Part shown: one piece after another, positions 61,254 through 64,000 of the stretch
Layout: each line of letters starts with the position of its first letter
Numbering within the stretch: position 1 is the stretch's first letter
Origin: Hymenobacter sp. BT18
GTDB taxonomy: Bacteria > Bacteroidota > Bacteroidia > Cytophagales > Hymenobacteraceae
Length of the DNA stretch: 64,000 nucleotides
Direction: 5' to 3'
Assembly (NCBI RefSeq): GCF_012273015.1
Contig: NZ_CP050954.1
Coordinates: 992,001-1,056,000 of the forward strand
Notes under the pieces: model-generated
Seen by the model: the letters and a program-made list of their open reading frames with translations, nothing else
Databases searched by the model: none
Told to the model about the DNA's origin: nothing
Made by a program: the position numbers and the translations under genes

Positions 61254-61847
61254 ATGGAACCCAAGCTTTACATTCTCTCCGGCGCCCTCGGGCTGGCCCT
61301 GGCCGCGTGCAGCGGCTTCCGGGTGTTTGTCCCGCTGCTGGCCGCCAACCTGGCTTACCTCACGGGCTTCCTGGCGCCGTCGCCGGGCTTCGCGTGGCTG
61401 GGCACCTGGGCGGCGTTTGGCGTACTGGCTACCGCCACGGTGGCCGAAATGCTGGCTTACTACGTACCCGTCGTAGATAATTTCCTGGATACCCTCACTA
61501 CCCCGGCTTCCTTCATTGCCGGCACCTTGCTCATGACCTCGGCCTTGCCCGAGCTGGACCCTATGCTGCGCTGGGGGCTGGGTATTTTAGTAGGTGGGGG
61601 CACGGCGGGCCTCATCCAGACGGGCACTTCCCTGCTGCGGGCGGGCTCTACCGTCACCACCGGCGGCCTGGGCAACCCCGTGCTGGCCACCGCCGAAAAC
61701 CTGCTGGCCGTGGTAGGCTCGGTGCTGGGCCTGCTGCTGCCGGTGCTGGTAGCCGTGGCCGCCCTCGGCTTCGTAGTGTACCTTGCGGTGCGGCTGTTGC
61801 GCCGGGGGCGCCGCCTGCTGGCTCCCCGCCGCCCCGCCCAACCCTGA
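61254..61847 (+). CDS. DUF4126 membrane protein
   Basis: 197 aa with several membrane helices: LYILSGALGLALAACSGFRV at the N-terminus, then LGTWAAFGVLATATVAEMLA, ILVGGGTAGLIQTGTSLLRA, and LLAVVGSVLGLLLPVLVAVA. The motif ACSGFRVFVPLL at the start is typical of DUF4126. ATG 61254 is used; longer frames read through the divergent thioesterase gene. It has a basic C-terminal tail (RRLLAPRRPAQP). Function unknown. A NUDIX gene follows after 27 bp. Confidence 0.83.
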   Translation: MEPKLYILSGALGLALAACSGFRVFVPLLAANLAYLTGFLAPSPGFAWLGTWAAFGVLATATVAEMLAYYVPVVDNFLDTLTTPASFIAGTLLMTSALPELDPMLRWGLGILVGGGTAGLIQTGTSLLRAGSTVTTGGLGNPVLATAENLLAVVGSVLGLLLPVLVAVAALGFVVYLAVRLLRRGRRLLAPRRPAQP

Positions 61848-61874
61848 TTTCTGCCTTCTTTCCCCAAACCACCT

Positions 61875-62396
61875 ATGGCTGATCTTTCCCCTAACTTCGC
61901 GGCGGCCTTGCTGCAACCCTACGCCGGCCAAGTGCGTGTGCGGGTGGGCGGCCTGCTGCTGCGCCAAAATGCCGTACTGCTGGCTGCGCATCGGGGCCTG
62001 CTGCCCGATGGTATTCCGTTCTGGTCGCCGCCCGGGGGGGGCTGGCAGTTTGGGGAGTCCATCCACGAGGCGCTGCGGCGGGAGTTTCGGGAAGAAACAG
62101 GCTTAGAGGTGACGGTGGGACGCTTTCTGCACGTGCACGAGTTCCGCCGCGGGGAGCTACAGGCCCTGGAGCTGTTCTTTGAAGTTACCCCGGCTGATGA
62201 TACCGCCGAAGCCAAGCTGGGCCTCGACCCCGAGCACGCCCGCGACGCCCAGCTGCTCACCAAGCTGGCCTACTTCACCCCGCGCCAGCTGGGCGCCTTC
62301 GACCCGCAGCAGCTGCATCCCCTGCTGCGCCACATCCTCAGCCCCGACGACGTGTTCATCCCCCAGGTAATCTTCGATAAAGCACAGCGGCGCTAA
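61875..62396 (+). CDS. NUDIX hydrolase
   Basis: 173 aa. The Nudix box is complete: G55 x5 E61 x7 R69-E70 then EETG (GGWQFGESIHEALRREFREE). It would hydrolyse a nucleoside diphosphate linked to another moiety; the substrate cannot be predicted. The C-terminal region (TKLAYFTPRQLGAFDPQQLH) suggests a nucleotide-sugar or nucleotide-cleaning role without proof. It follows DUF4126 closely and may be in its operon. Confidence 0.88.
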   Translation: MADLSPNFAAALLQPYAGQVRVRVGGLLLRQNAVLLAAHRGLLPDGIPFWSPPGGGWQFGESIHEALRREFREETGLEVTVGRFLHVHEFRRGELQALELFFEVTPADDTAEAKLGLDPEHARDAQLLTKLAYFTPRQLGAFDPQQLHPLLRHILSPDDVFIPQVIFDKAQRR

Positions 62397-62513
62397 GAGC
62401 CCGGCAGTTTTTCACTGGCTGAATAAAGATGTGCTGCTTGGGTGTGTCTGCTGGCGGCTAGAACTCCGAGGGGTTTGTACCTTTAGGGGCCCCTTTTCTT
62501 TCCGCCTCACCTT

Positions 62514-63401
62514 TTGCCCGTGCCCGATTCTCTGTACACCGCCTCCGCCCACGCCGCCCTGCCGCGCCTGCGTGATGAGACGCTGGACCCGGACCAGTTA
62601 GCTGCCTATAACCTCTACCTTTCGGTGGGCGCCGCGGGCCTGCGCGTGGGCGTCGCCGATGTGCGGCGCAACAAGTTTGTCCTTCTCGAAGATTACGCGC
62701 CCCAGCCAGATCGGCCGCTGCCCGAGCAGTTGCGAGGGCTGGCCGGGCAACATGATCTGGTAGGGCAGGCTGGCTGGAATCAGGTGCGCCTGGCCGTGCA
62801 GAACCGGCACTTCACTCTCCTGCCCGCGCCCTTGTTTCGTGAGGGCGACGAGGCTACTTACCTGCAACTGCATCATACCCCCGATGCCCTGCAGGAGGTG
62901 GTGCGCTACTATCCCCACCCGGCCCGGGATATGGTGAACGTATTCGCGGCCGACCGGCAGGTTGCCGAGTGGTTTGCCCAGGTATACCCTACGGGCAAGT
63001 TGCTCCATCATACCAGTGCCTTGCTCGAAGGGCTGGTACACCAGAGTGACCGGGGTGCCCCGCGCCGGCTCTACGTGAGCATCAGCGCGCAACAAGTCAC
63101 CCTCATCGTCATTCGCGACAAGAAGCCGGAGTTCTGCAACGTGTTCACGTTTGCCACCCCGGAGGACCTCATCTACTACATCATCCTAGTGATGCAGGAG
63201 CTGCAACTCAACCCCGACCAGGATCCGGTGATTGTGTGGGGCGACCTGCTGCACGACTCGGCTCTGTTCACCATCCTGCGCAAGTACGTTCGCAACATTC
63301 GCTTCGGCAACCGCCCCTACGACCTGGGCTACAGCTACCGCCTCAACGACGTGTTCGAGTACCGTTATTTCGATTTGTTCAGCCTACACCTCTGTGGATG
63401 A
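62514..63401 (+). CDS. DUF3822 family protein
   Basis: 295 aa with a TTG start at 62514; an in-frame GTG at 62520 is also possible. The family layout is an actin-like, ASKHA-type fold in two halves: NLYLSVGAAGLRVGVADVRR at the N-terminus and RRLYVSISAQQVTLIVIRDK in the second half, then IVWGDLLHDSALFTILRKYV. Found as a rule beside coaD in Bacteroidota, as here. Function unknown. Confidence 0.85.
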   Translation: MPVPDSLYTASAHAALPRLRDETLDPDQLAAYNLYLSVGAAGLRVGVADVRRNKFVLLEDYAPQPDRPLPEQLRGLAGQHDLVGQAGWNQVRLAVQNRHFTLLPAPLFREGDEATYLQLHHTPDALQEVVRYYPHPARDMVNVFAADRQVAEWFAQVYPTGKLLHHTSALLEGLVHQSDRGAPRRLYVSISAQQVTLIVIRDKKPEFCNVFTFATPEDLIYYIILVMQELQLNPDQDPVIVWGDLLHDSALFTILRKYVRNIRFGNRPYDLGYSYRLNDVFEYRYFDLFSLHLCG

Positions 63402-63475
63402 TTGGGTGCACGAGTCACTAATGCTGCCTGACTTATTCACGCACTCATTCATTCGTTCCTTCACATAGTCACCGT

Positions 63476-63943
63476 ATGCGCATTGCCCTGTTTCCCGGCT
63501 CTTTCGACCCCTTCACCAATGGTCATCTTGACGTGGTACGCCGGGGCGCTGACTTGTTCGACCAGATTATCATTGCCATCGGCAACAACAGCAGCAAAAC
63601 GCGCTACCTGCCCGTGGAGCAAATGGTAACGCTCATTGAACAGGTATTTGCGGATGAGCCGCGCGTGTCGGTGCAGTCCTACAAAGGCCTCACCGCCGAC
63701 TTCGCCCGGGAGGTTGGGGCCCGCTATTTGCTGCGGGGCTTGCGCAACACCACCGATTTTGAATACGAAAACACCATTGCGCAGGCCAACCGCCATGTAA
63801 ATCCGGCCCTGGAAACCGTGTTCCTTATCACCTCTCCTACCCTGGCCGCCATTAGCAGCACTATCATCCGCGAAATCCACCGCTTTGGCGGTAACATCGA
63901 CGATTTCGTACCCTTCCAGCTACCGGCCCCCGCCCAGCAATGA
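63476..63943 (+). CDS. coaD: Phosphopantetheine adenylyltransferase
   Basis: 155 aa. Transfers AMP from ATP to 4'-phosphopantetheine, the penultimate step of coenzyme A synthesis. The nucleotidyltransferase signature is ALFPGSFDPFTNGHLDVVRR with TNGH in place of the usual HxGH, and the second ATP motif is AAISSTIIREIHRFG. Length and both motifs match the family. It follows DUF3822 by 74 bp and ends at a strong hairpin. Confidence 0.95.
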   Translation: MRIALFPGSFDPFTNGHLDVVRRGADLFDQIIIAIGNNSSKTRYLPVEQMVTLIEQVFADEPRVSVQSYKGLTADFAREVGARYLLRGLRNTTDFEYENTIAQANRHVNPALETVFLITSPTLAAISSTIIREIHRFGGNIDDFVPFQLPAPAQQ

Positions 63944-63950
63944 GGTAGCG

Positions 63951-64000
63951 CCAACACGCAACCGGGCGGCCCTAGCAAGAGCCGCCCGGTTGCGTGTTGG
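63951..64000 (+). terminator. Perfect 20-bp stem hairpin after coaD
   Basis: CCAACACGCAACCGGGCGGC and its exact complement are separated by 10 nt. The window ends at the stem, so a T run cannot be seen. Very probably the coaD terminator. Confidence 0.75.

Overview
The window looks like chromosome of a G+C-rich member of the Bacteroidota, most probably a Hymenobacter-like bacterium (Cytophagales). The reasons are a SusC/SusD pair, C-terminal type IX secretion sorting domains, lipoprotein signal peptides, TAnnTTTG-type promoter -7 boxes, weak Shine-Dalgarno sequences, and genus-typical families such as the M1-peptidase/ABC permease fusion, DUF3822 and DUF1573. No rRNA, tRNA, transposase, phage gene or true CRISPR array was recognised.

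Region 1 (1-12934) is mostly housekeeping. It holds a slipin, secreted hypotheticals, a lysine-biosynthesis operon (aspartate kinase, diaminopimelate decarboxylase) behind a probable leader-peptide attenuator, a membrane glycosyltransferase, an sce7726-type nuclease-like protein, a cNMP/CBS/DUF294 signalling protein, a DnaQ-like exonuclease and a LacI-family regulator.

Region 2 (about 13168-50681) is the main feature, a large arabinan/L-arabinose utilisation locus. SusC/SusD would import oligosaccharides. Five GH43 enzymes, a GH51, a GH127 and a GH27 would cut arabinan and related side chains. A free ricin-type lectin and one GH43-lectin carry type IX secretion tails. Mutarotase, AraB, AraD, AraA and a sodium/solute symporter handle L-arabinose, and transketolase and transaldolase pass the pentose phosphates on. 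Up to eight copies of a LacI-type palindrome (core CACAATCGATTGTG and variants) lie in front of the GH43 next to the regulator, transketolase, the lectin, mutarotase and susC. I infer one regulon run by the LacI protein at 11867-12934. A LytTR two-component pair plus an ABC ATPase and permease/aminopeptidase (18963-25486) sits inside the locus and seems unrelated to it.

Region 3 (50905-64000) is again ordinary chromosome: a DUF2867 reductase, topoisomerase III, a RecD-like helicase, DUF1573, a hotdog thioesterase, DUF4126, NUDIX, DUF3822 and coaD. It contains a striking array in which a perfect 12-bp palindrome recurs five times at 41-42 bp spacing (57183-57361). Two families of palindromic intergenic repeats (seven copies) are scattered through the window.
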